Below are positions 22,201 to 35,574 of a stretch of 64,000 nucleotides of DNA, piece by piece. This stretch comes from Ricinus communis (Eukaryota; Streptophyta; Magnoliopsida; Malpighiales; Euphorbiaceae). A program made the position numbers and the translations under genes. Positions within the stretch are counted from its first letter, which is position 1. Each line of letters opens with the position of its first letter. The notes beneath the pieces are model-generated. The model had not been told where the DNA came from, did not search any database, and worked only from the letters and a program-made list of their open reading frames with translations. Location: the NCBI RefSeq assembly GCF_019578655.1, contig NC_063260.1:26870888-26934887 (forward strand). Reading direction: 5' to 3'.

Positions 22201-25200
22201 GCTGCTTTAGTCTTGGCCTGGTTAGCATCCTTTTCTGAGGTTAATGCTTTTTCATCATTGCTTGATCCACTTCTCTTTGAATCAATTTTGTCCAGGTAAC
22301 CCGCTTCTAGCAAGTCACTTTCTAAAAACTTGCCCTTTCTGTTCAAACTCACAGCCTGTGGTAGTTCATCCTCAACTGTATGTATGATACTCTCAACTAG
22401 CTCTATTTCACAATTTGAATTCAGATTCATAGAACTGGATTGAGCATCAGACACAGCCTGCCAGCAATAAACAAGAAATAAAAGTTAATTGCTAAAGATC
22501 AAAATTGCATAGCAACAGAGAGAATCTGGAGCAAAGAATAATGCAGATGAAGAAAGGAATGGTATCTTGGATAGTTAACAGAATTGACAACCTTATTACT
22601 ACCACATTGTCTCATGCTTTCTTCTTCTTCCCTTGTCTCAGGCATATCATCATCATCTCGGACCTACAAAAAGAAAACGTGAAAAGAAAATAGCTCAGAT
22701 ATTATATCATATATCCAACAGGCACAACTGTTGTAAAAATATTATCTTAAACGAAGACTTCATCATAGCTCACTTACTAGAGATGCTTGAGCTTTTAAAT
22801 CCTCAATATCAAAGTTCCAAGCACTAACACCTCGCTGGTACTCACTCTGATGATTGGAAGACAAAAAATTACCATAAATGATTAGAATGGAAGAAATAAC
22901 TTATGCAAAAGTACCAAACTGAAATATGCCCGACGCCTCAATTTCACTTATTCCTGATTAAATATTAGTTCCCTTAATTCTTGAAGAGCACAGCAGATCA
23001 AATGAAAATAATGGAAAAAAGATCAAATGAAAAGGGGAAAAAAAATGAGTGGGAAGAGGCAAGTGTATAACAGCAAGATTAAATGAAATATGGCGTGCTT
23101 CAAAAGAACATCCATATCATGACATGGACATAATCAGTGTCAGCAAGTTTGATGATTTTGAGAAATGTTTCTAACCTGCGATAAAGCTTCCTGTTCTGCC
23201 GAAGGCATTTTCTTAAGAGCTAGTTGTGCAGCATCTTTAAGCTGCAACGTTTTAGCAAGTCATGGAATAACTCAACTGCAACATCTGTAACCAAAACAAG
23301 CCTCATAGAACTTTAACCACAAACCTGAAGGGCTTTCACACGATTCCAAAGAGGAGGCAAGTCTGCAAATAGTTTCTTCACAGAAAGCTCTGGAGGCTTT
23401 GCATGCTTAAAAAAGGAGTGCTTTAGTAACTTCTCAGCTGTCGGCCTCTTTGTTTGATCTTTTACTAGGCACATTGCAACCATTTCTTTAAAAGACTGAT
23501 CACAACTGGAAATCCTCCAATAAGAATCTTAACAAATATGAAAGGGACAATGATAACATTGACAACACTAGAAGCATGCTGTCCTGAACCACCTTATTCT
23601 ACAGATGTGCACAGGAGGAAAAAAAAAACTATTAGTACAACAATCTAGCTAGAAAGAATTCCTGTACCTTAGAGAACTTTTTATCACGGTCATAATCAAG
23701 TCCAGGAGGGGCATTCTGTATGGTCATCAAGAGAACCTGCACAAATGAAAGAATTAAAAAAAAAAAAAAAAAGTAAGATATCTAACTAACCACTTAGAGA
23801 AAAAAAATTAAGAAAAAACTTAAGAACAAAAAACCCTCAAACTATTCTAGCAATTTTTTTTGGGAATCCAACTGGAAGTACCTTCATGGGAGGGTATTTT
23901 GAGAAAGGAGCATGACCATGTGCCAGCTCCAATGCCGTTATACCAAAAGACCATATATCAGCCCTGTGCAAGAATGACCAAAGAGACAAACCAAGCAATA
24001 ACCCCGTATAAGTTCTCTTTCCATTCTCAATTTTGAAGTTGTAATCATTTTCTTTAATCGACCAAGATCCAAACCCAGTCTAATAGATGAAGTATAACAC
24101 ACTAAAAATCAAGGGAATATATTCTTTTAGTACTATTTCTGAGAGAATAATAGAAAAATAAAAATAAAAAAACGAGTCACAGAAATTCTTTGTTATCCTA
24201 ATAAAATCATAATAGCTTTATTATAGTTAATTATGGAGTTGTGCATGTAAATAGTTATGGCAAAAGGAAACTATGATAATCATTCTTGATGAGGGAGAAA
24301 GAAAAAGGTAAGGCCACATGTTAGACACACATGGAAAACAAGATGCATGACCACCATGACCATCAGCTCTGATACACATATGAAGAAAGATTTCAAGGTA
24401 CATAAATAAATGCCCCATCAATAACAAAGGTGCTATAGGATCAAAAGCCACAAACTGAGCTTCCCACATATCCAGCAAAGGAGTGTAGATTCAGAGACAA
24501 CATTTTTGTTACTGAACTTCTCTTCAATTTTGCAATAAGCAAATAAACTCTTAATTTTAAAGAAGAAAAGCTCACTTGGAATTGTATCCACTTCCCGGCT
24601 GCAAGACTTCTGGTGCCATCCTGAAAATTAAACAATAAAATCCAAGGATCAGAACCTTTTTATTTTTCAGTTTTTAAAAGAATGGTTCATACGTACCAGC
24701 AAGGAGTCCCCACAAAAGTATTTCTAGCACGTTGTCTATCACCTGTATCAAACATGCAAGCTGAAACACCAAAGTCAGCAAGCTTTACAATCCCATTACG
24801 GTTCAGTAGTATGTTTCCAGCCTGTAAGATTGAATGAAAAAGAATAAAGTAAATAACCAGTCAACATAAGGTTAAAAATAGGAAGATAATAGTAAACCAT
24901 GTGATACATAAAATGAGCAAACTAATGGTCAACTGACCTTAACATCTCGGTGAATATGCCCTTGTTGATGTAGGTAATCCAAAGCCTTGAGAGTTTCTTT
25001 AAGAATGGAACTAATAGCAGCCTCTTCAAACCCATCTGGATATGCAATCTTCATGAGGTGCAAACAAGAACCCTCATCCATGAACGGCATCACCACCCAT
25101 AAATTTCGGTCAACAACAAATGAACAAAATGCCCTAATCACATTTGGATGGTCAATCAAACTCATGGTTTGGGCTTCCCGTCGTATGTCATCCTATTAAA

Positions 25201-27444
25201 GAACATAGCTTTAACAACTTCAGACCATCAATTAAGGCATGTGCATAAAGAAACATAAGCAAGAAGAAGATATTCTCATAATTAAACTGCTGCAAACAGC
25301 AATTATTAGAAAAAGGTTGTTCAAAAATCTGAACCCATAATCACAGTCTGAGTGCAAATAAGGAAATATATTATTATTTGAAAGAGCCATTCTCTGTCTC
25401 ACATTTCAAAATTCAGTTAGTTGCTTTTTCTCTTTTTCTGTGCCCATCTCTTTTATATGAGAAACAAAGCATATAATTCTCTATGGATGTATTTCACACA
25501 ACAGGTTTTGAGCAATAATGTAGATCTTGGAAAGAGAGTCAACTTTATTACAAGAGTTAGGTAGCAATTGGTAAAACTGAAATTATGTGCTGAAAATTTA
25601 AGTACTGGATATAAGAAATACTAAGATTTTTTAAGTATTGAATCTAATCCATCTGTTGGATAATTGTCGCTACTGAAAATCATTAAAATTATTGATTGGA
25701 CATATAGAGCACTACAATAGTAATTTTTAAGATTTATCCATCAAATATATAATTAAAATTATATTTAAAAAAAAAAAAAGGAAATTTGGAAACTACAATC
25801 ATATAATGAAAATATATTTTTCCATAAATAAATATAAAAAGAAACATAGAAATCAATAGTAATTTAAGGAAAAATTAAGAATTTGTTAGTGATAATTTAA
25901 AAATATATTAAGGGTGTAAGAGTCACTCCACTGACAAAAATATTGAACAAGCAATAACTTAGTAATTTAAATAGAAATTTTAAGTTAACTATTTTGCCTT
26001 ACTATTTTAAGTGGTTTTAACTTCATTAAGTTGGTCCACATTATGTTATCAAACCATCTTAAAAGTAATAGGAGCAGAAAATTTTAATTTTAAGTGATAA
26101 GTTGGGTTATCAAACACCCTATTAGTCATAGTGCTTCTAGACTCAATCCCTAGGGAGCACATAATGTTTCGTATCTATTTCTTCTTAAAGTTGACAAGCT
26201 AGATGCTCACATCTCATGTCACCAAAATGAAGGCTTCAAAATATATAGAAATGCAAAAAGTAAGACAAAGAAAATATATGAGATAAGGCCAAAAGAAATA
26301 AGTTAAAAGAAATATACTTCCAACATTAAAGGAGGAAGCATAAGAAAGAAAAACATTCCCCACAAAAAGATAACGTTCAACATTTTGATTTGGGTTCTGT
26401 CCGAGATTCTTTTATGAATTAGTTGGAAGATGTGATCATTCAACCTAGCAAATATGGAACTCTTGTTTTACAAAGACACATCTCCTACAAAAGCTTTGCT
26501 ATTTACCAATCGCAAGTATGCAAAATATGTGGTCATTCAACCTAGGATAATATGGAACCCCCATTTAATCAAGATGCATCTACTCCTAGCCAATCTAGCT
26601 GACTACCAATTATAGCCCCTAGGCAATTTCAAGCGCACAACTGAAATTGGCAACTCATATCCACATTCATACAATTTCCTCTGGCATGAATATGCTAGAC
26701 AAACTACAAAAAAAAATTTAAAAAAAAAAAAAAACAGCAAATTAATTGGTTACGAAATTATAAACCAAGATTAAAGTGGAATTGGACAATTCCTAGACAT
26801 AGAACCCAGACTCTATACTTACTTGAACGCATAATTAGGTGCATAAAATTTATTCCACATGGTAATTTGTCAGACACTCTTAGGTTAAATTCTCAAACTT
26901 CCAATTTATTCCCATGTTAATCAAAATTGATGGAAACAATTTCAATCCATTTTGCTCAAGATTCAGGACTCTAGCAATGTGTACATTTATAACTAAAATC
27001 CAACCAAAACTAAGTGATTCTGCCCTAGCTCATTGAAAAGATAAAACTCAACTATCAATATTGCAATTTCACAAATAGATCGAACAAGTCAAAATCGTTT
27101 TAAGCTCAAATTACCAAACAGTCAAATCTAGTCAACTAAAATAAAAACAAAATCCTAATTTCCAATCCAAAGTCTAAACATGATCTAGCCCTAAACAAAC
27201 TAATTTCAATCAAACGTAAACCTAACTGAAACACGAGAAAATCTAAGTCAAAAAAAAAAAAATAACTAACCAGATTACTATTGCATCGATCAAGATCCAA
27301 GCATTTAACGGCTACGATTTCATTAGAAGGGAGGTAGATCGCTCTATAAACAGTAGCACTAGCGCCGTAACCAACTTCCTCTAGAAGTTTGTAGTCATTG
27401 GGATTCGCGGAGTAGTTCTTTTGATTACCTCCCATCCTGCCCAT
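19291..27444 (-). CDS. STE20/GCK-type Ser/Thr protein kinase, BLUS1-like family
   Basis: Cytosolic protein kinase related to BLUS1. Twenty exons join in frame (27444-27271, 25192-24938, 24821-24697, 24620-24576, 23963-23882, 23736-23668, 23495-23325, 23241-23176, 22846-22778, 22663-22592, 22457-22114, 21396-21260, 21069-20975, 20906-20868, 20781-20722, 20370-20269, 20156-20112, 19760-19696, 19619-19568, 19359-19291), about 711 residues. Catalytic parts: Gly loop GYGASATV (25-32), VAVK lysine 47, helix-C Glu 64, HRDVK 139-143, DFG 159-161, and the STE20 signature GTPCWMAPEV from 181. The kinase domain ends with LLKHSFF. The long tail is Ser-rich, with an RKSAS site and a terminal coiled coil ([22 protein letters not shown]). 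The exon 17/18 join is uncertain: donor at 20111 with acceptor 19761, or donor 20104 with acceptor 19754; both keep the frame. Intron 1 is 2.1 kb. From memory closest to At4g10730. Confidence 0.93.
25561..26120. mobile_element. Second hAT-like MITE candidate, in kinase intron 1
   Basis: About 560 bp of AT-rich DNA whose right end reads, inverted, AGGGTGTTTGATAACCCAAC and whose left end (GGTAGCAATTGGTAAAACTG) is a degraded match. Further inward both ends carry an AAAATTT block. The ends resemble the element in the MYG1 intron (TGTTTGG family) but no clean target duplication is visible, so the limits are approximate. Confidence 0.4.
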
Positions 27445-28597
27445 AACCTACAGACACCGCCCTGAAAACCACTTCAAACCACCGCAAAACTGCTTTTCTC
27501 CAATCAAGAAAGAGCTTAGAGTTTATTATTCTTGGTAGTGTTTTGATTTTGTTTGCTACGAGTGTAAGTGCGTGCGATGAAAGTCGTTTGAGAGATTATA
27601 TTTTCTTTTCTCGTCCGTTGACCGCCATCTGAACCGATTTTATCAATCGTATTTTACCTTCGACGAGGAAAAGAAAAAAGATTTGCCATATGCGGCGATG
27701 ATATAGTGGCTGATGACGACACGTGGATGGTTGATATTAAGAGCTGTGTGGAACCTACTTATTCTTTTGATTTTTGAGATTGTGTTAATAAATTTCGCTA
27801 ATTTATGGGAAAATTGGGATACCTTCCATTTTTCATCTTTTAGTTATTATTACTTCTGAAAAGTATTTTTTAATTGTCTTCTGATATATAGTAATATTAT
27901 AAATTTTTAAAATTTTATCATAAAATTTGTTATAACTGCGTCTGAAACATATTTTTTAATTATTTTCTAATATATATATACAATATTATTTTTCTATAAT
28001 AATATCATATAATTTTTTATATTTTATTTTAAATTATTTTTATATAATAATATTTATAGATAGTTTTAGCAAATATCTATTCTATTATATTTTAATTTAT
28101 TGTAATATTATTTTATTTTATTAATTTTATTTATATAATATATTAATATATTTTATTTTTAATATAATAAAATTAAATATTAGATTTAAAAAAAATTAAT
28201 ATTTAAAATAAATTATAAATCTTAATACTGATAAATATATATTTTATTTAATTTTAAATATAATGACTATATTTATATAATATATGTATATGTGAAAATA
28301 AAGTAATAAACAAGTTTTTTTATATGGCCATCTCTCTATTTTTAAGATGCTTTTTTATTTAAAAATATTATTTTAGTAGATTAATTTTCTTTTTTTAATA
28401 TTTTATCTTTTATAATTATAGACTTTATTATTCTAATAGATTTATGATTCTAATAGATCAGTGGCTTTTTGGTTGTTTTCACTGTCAGTAAATATTATTT
28501 TGATAGAAATCCATAATCACTCAAGTACTAATGGAGAGAAAGAATTGGTTGTGATACCGCGCCAATAAGATCCAGTTTCCATTCTTTTTAAAGGAAA
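27445..28597. other. Kinase promoter region followed by AT-rich DNA
   Basis: The first 250 bp are the likely 5' UTR and core promoter of the kinase gene. A palindromic G-box CACGTG lies at 27720-27725 in an ABRE-like ACACGTGG context, about 276 bp above the start codon. From 27840 to 28480 the sequence is extremely AT-rich with no coding features. Confidence 0.55.
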
Positions 28598-30071
28598 AAG
28601 GTGTATTTTAGCCCTTAACGTTTAAGCCGAGGAATAGATTGGCCCCTAATTTATTTTTATGAGCAAATAACAGTAAAAATCATGTTTTTCTGTCATTTTG
28701 GCACTTCAATAGCACGAAATATATAAACTGTTGTTAGTTAAGAATGATGTGAAAAACTTTTTGACTTTTATTTAAAGTGGATCCCACTTTAGTACATAAA
28801 TCACTTAAAATAATAAAATTATTAATTATAAAATACTTAAATTTTTGTTTTCTCTTTTAATAGTATATTAGATTTTTTATTCTTTTTAACGTATTCAATC
28901 AACCATGATTTCTCTTATCCGCTATAACCACCGTCATTCCATCACTATTTATTATCGTCATTGTCTCTCCACCATCTTTGGTGTTGCTTTATTAAACGTA
29001 ACCAATAATGAACCAACATCTCAGTTTTATTAAATTTTTCAAATATTCAAAAGTGCTCTATCGTTCATTAATTTCTTTATTGCAAGTGCAAGACTCAGTA
29101 TTACTGCTAAAGAAAGCCCTTCAAAAACTGCAACAATAATTATATTCACTGCACTGCAGTTCACTTGCAATAGTGTCTCATTTTCCTCTGTTTCACTCAA
29201 GGTAACCATTAATTTACCTCATTTACTCTTTATACCAACTGTTGTGACCAGTATTTACCAGATCTATTATGCACTTTGGTCATTGTAAAAGAAAATACAT
29301 GTTCTTATTCAGATCCATTGGTTCATTCTCCCCTAACAAATTTGATTCATCGATACACAAGCTATATCTTAATATAAGAACACCATCTGCAGGAATTAGA
29401 TCTCTAATATATAAATAGACAATATCACCAATTAGAGAATGGGGACCTGTTTGTAACAGCGAGAGACATCTCTGGCGAGAGAAATTTGAGATGAAAATAT
29501 GTCAAACACTAGAGAATGATGAGTTGTGCGAGTTGCTGCTTCAATGACAACAAGGACGAGCTGAGCAACAATGAGTATCAACAATGCTGCAAAGCATAAA
29601 CACCGTCGCAGAGAATCAATCTCGTCCTAGAGCATCAATACTTTTGTGGAGAATTAACGTCGATGTAGGATTTTAAAGAAAGAATAAAAGGAAAATGGTT
29701 TTTTAAAGATTTGAATACTTAAGACTTAATGAAAAAGAGAAAAAAAAAAGATTTTGGAGTCAATGAAAACAGGAAAGATGACTTTTTTTTCTTTTTTCGT
29801 TTCTTTTAGTTTTTGTTTCTATTAATTAATAAAAATAGCATATAAAAAAATTAATTAAATTATTGATGAAACACTGCTAATGTCATTTTAAATGTAAATT
29901 TATTAGTTACGTTAGGGATAAATAACATAAATTCATTCCGTTTGTTTTTCAGTTAGATAGAAGGAGTTGAATTATGAATCTTGTAAAGTTTCATGGGTTA
30001 TTTGCACTTGAAAATTTTTTTAAGGGCTAATCTGCACCTTGACTTAAAGGTTAAGGGTAAAAGTGCACCTT
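28598..30071. mobile_element. MULE-like non-autonomous element with ~75-bp terminal inverted repeats
   Basis: The left end (28598 to about 28673, starting AAGGTGTATTTTAGCCCTT) matches the complement of the right end (about 29997-30071, starting AAGGTGCACTTTTACCCTT) over some 75 bp at roughly 70-75% identity by eye, including shared blocks CCCTTAAC, TTTAAG, AGATT, GCCC and GCAAATAAC. Long imperfect inverted repeats and 1.47 kb of internal DNA without a transposase frame fit a non-autonomous Mutator-like element. The interior has Ser/Thr-like CACC and GTCATC runs near 28930-28980 and no long open frame. A convincing target duplication was not found next to the ends. Confidence 0.72.
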
Positions 30072-31172
30072 CTCGAAAAGAAAAATCCAGTGACCGGCGC
30101 AAATCAAGGTTCCCACTGTAGTTTCAGCTCTTCGGTGATGAGCTGCATGAACAGCCATGTCCAGGATTCAAAGAAGCCATTACCAATTGCAGTCTCCTAC
30201 TGAACTAGTCATGCTCAGTAGCTTTATGAAAAACATCTCTAGCATTATACATCATCAACCAATACAGAGTTTAAAATGTTCTTATCCCTAATTATTAATT
30301 AAATTATAAATTTTATTTTAATAGTTTTATCTAATTATTTTATAATAATAATAAAATATTTACAATAAAAAAATAATATAACAAGTTGCCTGTATTTAAT
30401 AAATAATAATATTATATATCAATAAATATAATTTATTTTAAATTTCATAATGTAGTTTCACATATTTTATATTTTAATATAATAATTTTTTGACTAATTA
30501 ATCTTTTTCTTTTAGCAAGCATAATTAATTTACTATTTTTATATTTTATTATAAAAATTTCAGGAGCCGAGAGCTGTTCATTTTATAATCCTCATGCTGC
30601 AAACTTAAGGCAGAAGAGTATTCTCAAGCTAAGAGCATAAAAAGGCACCTCCCCATGGGAGGTCTTTCTGCTCTTTTGGATCTCGATAGCCGAGTTAGCC
30701 CTTTTGGATTATAGAAGAAACAGATCGTGCAACAATTGAAAAATGTCTTTAAAAATAAATAAAAAATATAAATACTCATTATAAAATTTTAATATTTTTA
30801 AATAAAACTATTAGAAATTATAACATTTAAGACTTAATTAATAATTAGGCCACATTCGTAATACTTTGATCAGCTGGATATATTTGTAGCAATCAAAAGC
30901 GAAACACACCTAAGTGATTATTAACCTAATTATACACTCCAAATTGTAGCAGTATCAGATAATCATTCACCACTTATTATCATCACTCAGAGTAGATTAT
31001 GGAAGTTAATTTTTAACATAGAAAGCATTATTAAACATAAAATATCATGGTAATCGCAAAATTGATTTAAGTGATAGATTCTTTACAATTTCTGCTTCTC
31101 CGTTAACAAATACGTACAGCAATGAATAGAAAAAGATATAGTGTGTCAAGAAAAACAAACGTTGTTTAAAGC
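30072..31172. other. AT-rich intergenic DNA
   Basis: Flanks the MULE-like element on one side and the 3' end of the At1g01500-like gene on the other. A short palindrome ACCTCCC-c-ATGGGAGGT lies near 30646-30662 in a brief GC-richer patch (30560-30720). No gene is visible. Confidence 0.5.
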
Positions 31173-31937
31173 CTAAAATAGGCTCAAACGTCTCAAGCTC
31201 CTAGCAGAAGCTTTAGAAACCAAGTACCCAACTCCTAAACATAAAACCAAAATACCCAAATCAGCAGCCCACTTCATTCCTTCCAAATCTAAATCCATAT
31301 CCATCATATGACAATCAGGTCCACGACCTTCTTCCGGGTCATCTCCAGAGTCCGATACACTGACAGATTCCCCATGATGACCATTATCATCGTTACTTTC
31401 CTCTCTCTCCTCTGGAATAACCTCCAGTCTCTTAAACCCTCCTTTTCTCTTCTTATTCATCTTTTTCTCCAACACCATCTCCACTCTCCCACACAAAACC
31501 GCCTTTTGGCCATCTACGGCCACCGCAACATCCGCCGCACAACCGCCACCAAATGCCTCACTCCCGAAGCAACGCATAAACTCCAAGTCCAACATCCACT
31601 CCTCCTCTTCCTTTATATCATCTTTACTAAACATTCCTTTCAAGATTGTCTCATCTCCTAAGTAGACCTCAAACCGAACCGCTCCACTTGTCCGAACCGG
31701 CTCTCTTGACCCAAAGATCACTTCTCCTTTCTTGGTTTTCACATTAACTAGTCGATGTAGCGTCAGGAATGCAGGAGAATCAGGCCTTACCTTAGAGCCA
31801 CGAACAAGAAGAATGAGAGAATCAGACAAAGTCTTGCCAGAATTTAAACCAGAAAAACGGACAAAAAAAGCTTTGATCTTTAAATTACTTCGATCTTTGT
31901 TGGGCAAGAACCCAAGAAAATCAGTGGTTCTACACAT
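31173..31937 (-). CDS. Tail-anchored At1g01500-like protein, function unknown
   Basis: Intronless frame of 254 residues. It follows the layout of the plant At1g01500-like family: an N-terminal beta-rich part (IKAFFVRFSG), a segment with VRTSGAVRFEVYLGDETILKG, a region ending in a short secreted-like VDGQKAVLCGRVEMVL strand, a basic KKRKGGFKRLEVIPEE patch, an acidic linker (SDSGDDPEEG) and a C-terminal hydrophobic segment (ADLGILVLCLGVGYLVS) followed by basic residues, which predicts a tail anchor. It is shorter and diverged from the family, so the assignment rests on layout and short matches. Minus-strand TATA-like sequences at 32022-32028 and 32043-32050 lie 85-113 bp above the start. Confidence 0.72.
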   Translation of the reverse strand: MCRTTDFLGFLPNKDRSNLKIKAFFVRFSGLNSGKTLSDSLILLVRGSKVRPDSPAFLTLHRLVNVKTKKGEVIFGSREPVRTSGAVRFEVYLGDETILKGMFSKDDIKEEEEWMLDLEFMRCFGSEAFGGGCAADVAVAVDGQKAVLCGRVEMVLEKKMNKKRKGGFKRLEVIPEEREESNDDNGHHGESVSVSDSGDDPEEGRGPDCHMMDMDLDLEGMKWAADLGILVLCLGVGYLVSKASARSLRRLSLF

Positions 31938-34900
31938 TTTCTCTTAATCTTGACGAGTACAGGAGTAGCATACAGTTTTTCTATATTGACAAAAAACAAG
32001 GCTGATATTTTGGTTGTGAGCTATATATTAATGGCGTTTGGCTATATAATATAGCTATGGAGGCTTCGCGGGTGAGTTGGTTTTGTCGTAATGGGGGTTC
32101 ATGATTTTCAAATTCTGGGGGTAGAAGGGCACGCGGTTTTTGTGAATGGGAGTGGAGAAAAAAACAAGTTTTTCGGGTTTTGTACTTCTGGTGGTGGTGG
32201 TGGTGATGTTTCGGTTTAGATAGTAGCTACACGTTTTATTATATTTTGCCGCGTGGAATTTCTAGGAGACTTGGAATTTGGAAGGTATTGCATGTGACTA
32301 CTTTACTTTGTGGACTGCCATACAGTAGTTTTGGTGGGCGTACAGGATTCATGTGCATCAACGTTTTCCTTTTCCTTTTCCTTTTATCAGACTTTTTTTT
32401 TTTTTTCTTTTCTTAATGAAGATTGGTTGAATAAAATAAAATAAAATATATAATGAACCTATATACTAAATTTTCTGAACTTTATATAATAATAACAAGA
32501 TTCATTCCTTTAATTTAAAATCATCTAATTTATTTCAGCATATGTGAAAATAAATAAATATATTATATGTAGTCTATAACCTTCCGTATCATGTCATTTT
32601 CCGTTTTCTGGTCGATTACAAACAGCCCCCTAATATATTATCTTTATTTAATATATTATTCAAAAGTTCACGGTGTTAGTGTTCTATGATGAAATAACTT
32701 AAGGACTAATATATACATTTCTTTTACGTTTTTTTACGGAACCAAAATGTTGGTGACTGACACTATAACATAATTTTCGAGTTTCAAGGACTATAATGCA
32801 TGATTATTAATAAATCCCAACAACTGGTAATTTGAAAAAGAAAGTAAAATAAGAGTGCTTTTAAATTCAAACCTCATTCCTGATTAACCCTTTCTATTAG
32901 GTGGTTTTGGCCTTTTTCTTATGGGAAGGTGCATGAACTCTGCTTTCCTCTCCAGTTTTGCTTTTTTTATTCGGTAAAATCCATTATTATGATTCTGATT
33001 ATTTTATTTTATAGAATTTATAAATTTTTCATTTATTTTTTTATATTTTTATTTTTATTTTTATTAAAATCTATTAAATTCTCAATGTAAGTAATAATAA
33101 AAATACAATCACAATAAAATAAAATAAAAATTAAATAACTCAGTAAAATAAAATTAACAAGTTTAAAAATTTTAAAATATATTTTCCCCTTTCATTATGA
33201 AGATTAAGATTCAATTATTGTGTGTCAAATTATAAAAATATGTTCAGTCAAACTTAAAAAAAAAATATTAAAGGGACTAGATTAAAATTTTTTTGTAATA
33301 AAATATAAAAAAGCGAAATTAAAAGTCTTAAATTATAAATTATGTTATTGACGAGTGTACGAGCTAAATGTATATTTATTGTTTATGAACTTTCATCATC
33401 TAGCTAGTTTAATTTTTTATTTGACTTAATAAATATTCAAATTTATTCTTTTACCATATTTTAATATTTTTGGACATATATATTTATTTAATACGATCGC
33501 ATATATTATACAAAAAGATTTAGATTTTTATTAAAAAATAAAATTTATGTGCATATTAAATTAATTGAATGAAATATTAAAAAGATAAAATTTAAAAATA
33601 ATAATAGATTAAATTTAAAATTAAAGTGTTAAACTAACTAAATAATATAAATTAATAACATAAATATACATTTAAGCTTCTCTAGATTGAGATAACGTCT
33701 AGCATATATTCAGATTGTGATTTTAAATCTTAGTATGAAGTCTGGATTTTTAAAAAATATATATATTAGATAGATATTAGTTACACATGTATGGGCGATG
33801 AAACGTCCAATCCTTGCAATTCTACAACACACGAGACTACGACAAAAATGCGGAAGGCGAGAGGAATAGCCCAAAGGAGAAAGTGTAGAACGCATGTTTC
33901 TTGCAAAAAAGTTGATGGATTTGGAAACTTCTTTGGTGGGTTGGAATTACTCCGGACATTTCCTAAGGCAACTTGGGGTAAGTAGGTTTTGGGCTGTCAT
34001 AGGCCGTTTCTTTTGTTTTGCGAATGGGTATTATGGCTGTCCACAAATGAGGGTTCGAACTCAGATCAGTTCCTTAGAGATACAAAGGAAGGTAAGAAAT
34101 TGCTACCATTTCATTAATTATTATAATCTTGAAAGATTATCAGCATAATCTTTTTTAATTCATCTAGAAAGCCATATAATGACTCTTATTGTAATTGATA
34201 GAAGAGTAATAATGGAAAGCTTGAGCCTCAGCTCTCAACAAATAAATAACTCGAGCATTTAAAATAAGTTTAAGAAAACAAAAACAATCAAAATTAGATA
34301 AAAATATCAGAAAGTTAAATTCAGATTAAAATTTTTAGTAAGCAACGTAGTTATATTGGTTAATGCATAATCAACATTATTATTTCATAATTGAGAATTA
34401 ATTAATAAATATTGACATATATTATTATACAATGGAGACACAATAATTTATGGTTTGTACAGATGATGGAATTGCATGGACAAGGCTCATGGCTACAGTC
34501 CTACCTTGAACAGTCTACTGTAATACATATATACAAACGAAAAACAGTAGTTTGAATTTAACCTACATTATTATTTTTCTTTGCTTTTTAAGAAAGTAGT
34601 TTTATTTCATTCGTGACTCGGCTATCAAGTCAACCAATATGCCAAAAGGTAACCGAAGAGATTTTAAATGAAGATGATGTTTGGGCTTCTGTTTGCCATA
34701 TAAAATTAATTAATTAAAAGAAAAAGGGTTTTCACTGGTGTGTGATGAAAGGAACCCTAACCCTACGTGTGTCTTTAATTAAGGCAGATGGACCTTTGTT
34801 TCGGGGTGAAGCGTGCCGGGCACACACATCTTCATCTAGTGATGAAGAGGGTAATGGTCCTGTCACATCCCATCTATATATTTATGGTATATATCACACT

Positions 34901-35289
34901 GTTTCATAATGATGCTACGCTTCACATTAATTATCATTCATTCAGAATATCTTTCAGACTCTGTTTGTTGTTTTTTTTTTTTATTATTATAGAAAAATAA
35001 AGTTGCAATTGTAAGAAATTTGTTATTTCTTAAATTATTTAAAATAGTCCCTCGCTAAAAATTAAAATTATTAAGAATTCCAAGTGTTTTATAAAATAGA
35101 GATTTACAATCATATTTAAACTAATATTAGAGTTTTAATATATTGATTATGGACAAAAAGAATCGTATTTTGAAGCAACAATTCTAGTTGTGGTAGTTTG
35201 ATATTCCCCAATTAACTTTTCTAAGTTAAGTAGTATAAAAAATAATTTAGAAAAAAAACAATAATTATGATAGTAACTTAATTAACCAG

Positions 35290-35530
35290 ACACTTGAGAC
35301 TTATAATATATATTAATTTCTAAATTTTATATTTTTTTTGACATGTTGACACATTAAATTTAAGTTTATATGTAATTTTATAATTTTTTTAATTAATTTA
35401 TTGATATTAAATTATATTCCTAATTAAACACAGACTCTAATTCTAAAAAATAATATATTAATTATATTTTAATATTATATTAACTAATAAATAATACTAA
35501 TTTTATCTTAAAAATAATATATTAATTATA
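35290..35530. repeat. Dispersed AT-rich repeat, copy 1
   Basis: This stretch and 57925-58120 share an ordered series of blocks: TTTTGACA/TTTTGATATGTTGAC, then AAATTTAAGTTT, ATAATTTT, TTCCTAATTAA or TTTCTAATTAAG, and ACTCTAATTCTAAAA or ATTATAATTCTAAAA. The order and spacing make chance AT-richness unlikely. The family is not identified. Confidence 0.6.
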
Positions 35531-35574
35531 TTTTAATATTTTATTAACTAATAAATTAATTTTATAATTAGATA
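35447..35574. repeat. 64-bp tandem duplication, AT-rich
   Basis: Two adjacent units of about 64 bp, each starting AAAATAATATATTAATTATA, with a few differences near their ends. It lies at the edge of the dispersed repeat. Confidence 0.75.

Noticed and set aside
28568..30091. AGATCCAGT / AAATCCAGT as target duplication of the MULE-like element
   Set aside because: Eight of nine bases match, but the copies lie 21 and 11 bp outside the inverted ends, so chance is likely.
34040..34065. GGGTTCGAACTC, like a tRNA/SINE B box
   Set aside because: No A box or tRNA-like fold at the right spacing upstream and no poly-A tail; a short chance match.
34750..34766. Telomere-like ACCCTAACCCTA
   Set aside because: Only about two units; more like a telo-box or chance than an interstitial telomere.
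34790..34880. Possible miRNA-type foldback
   Set aside because: The partial complementarity does not extend into a 20-bp arm and no known mature miRNA is present.
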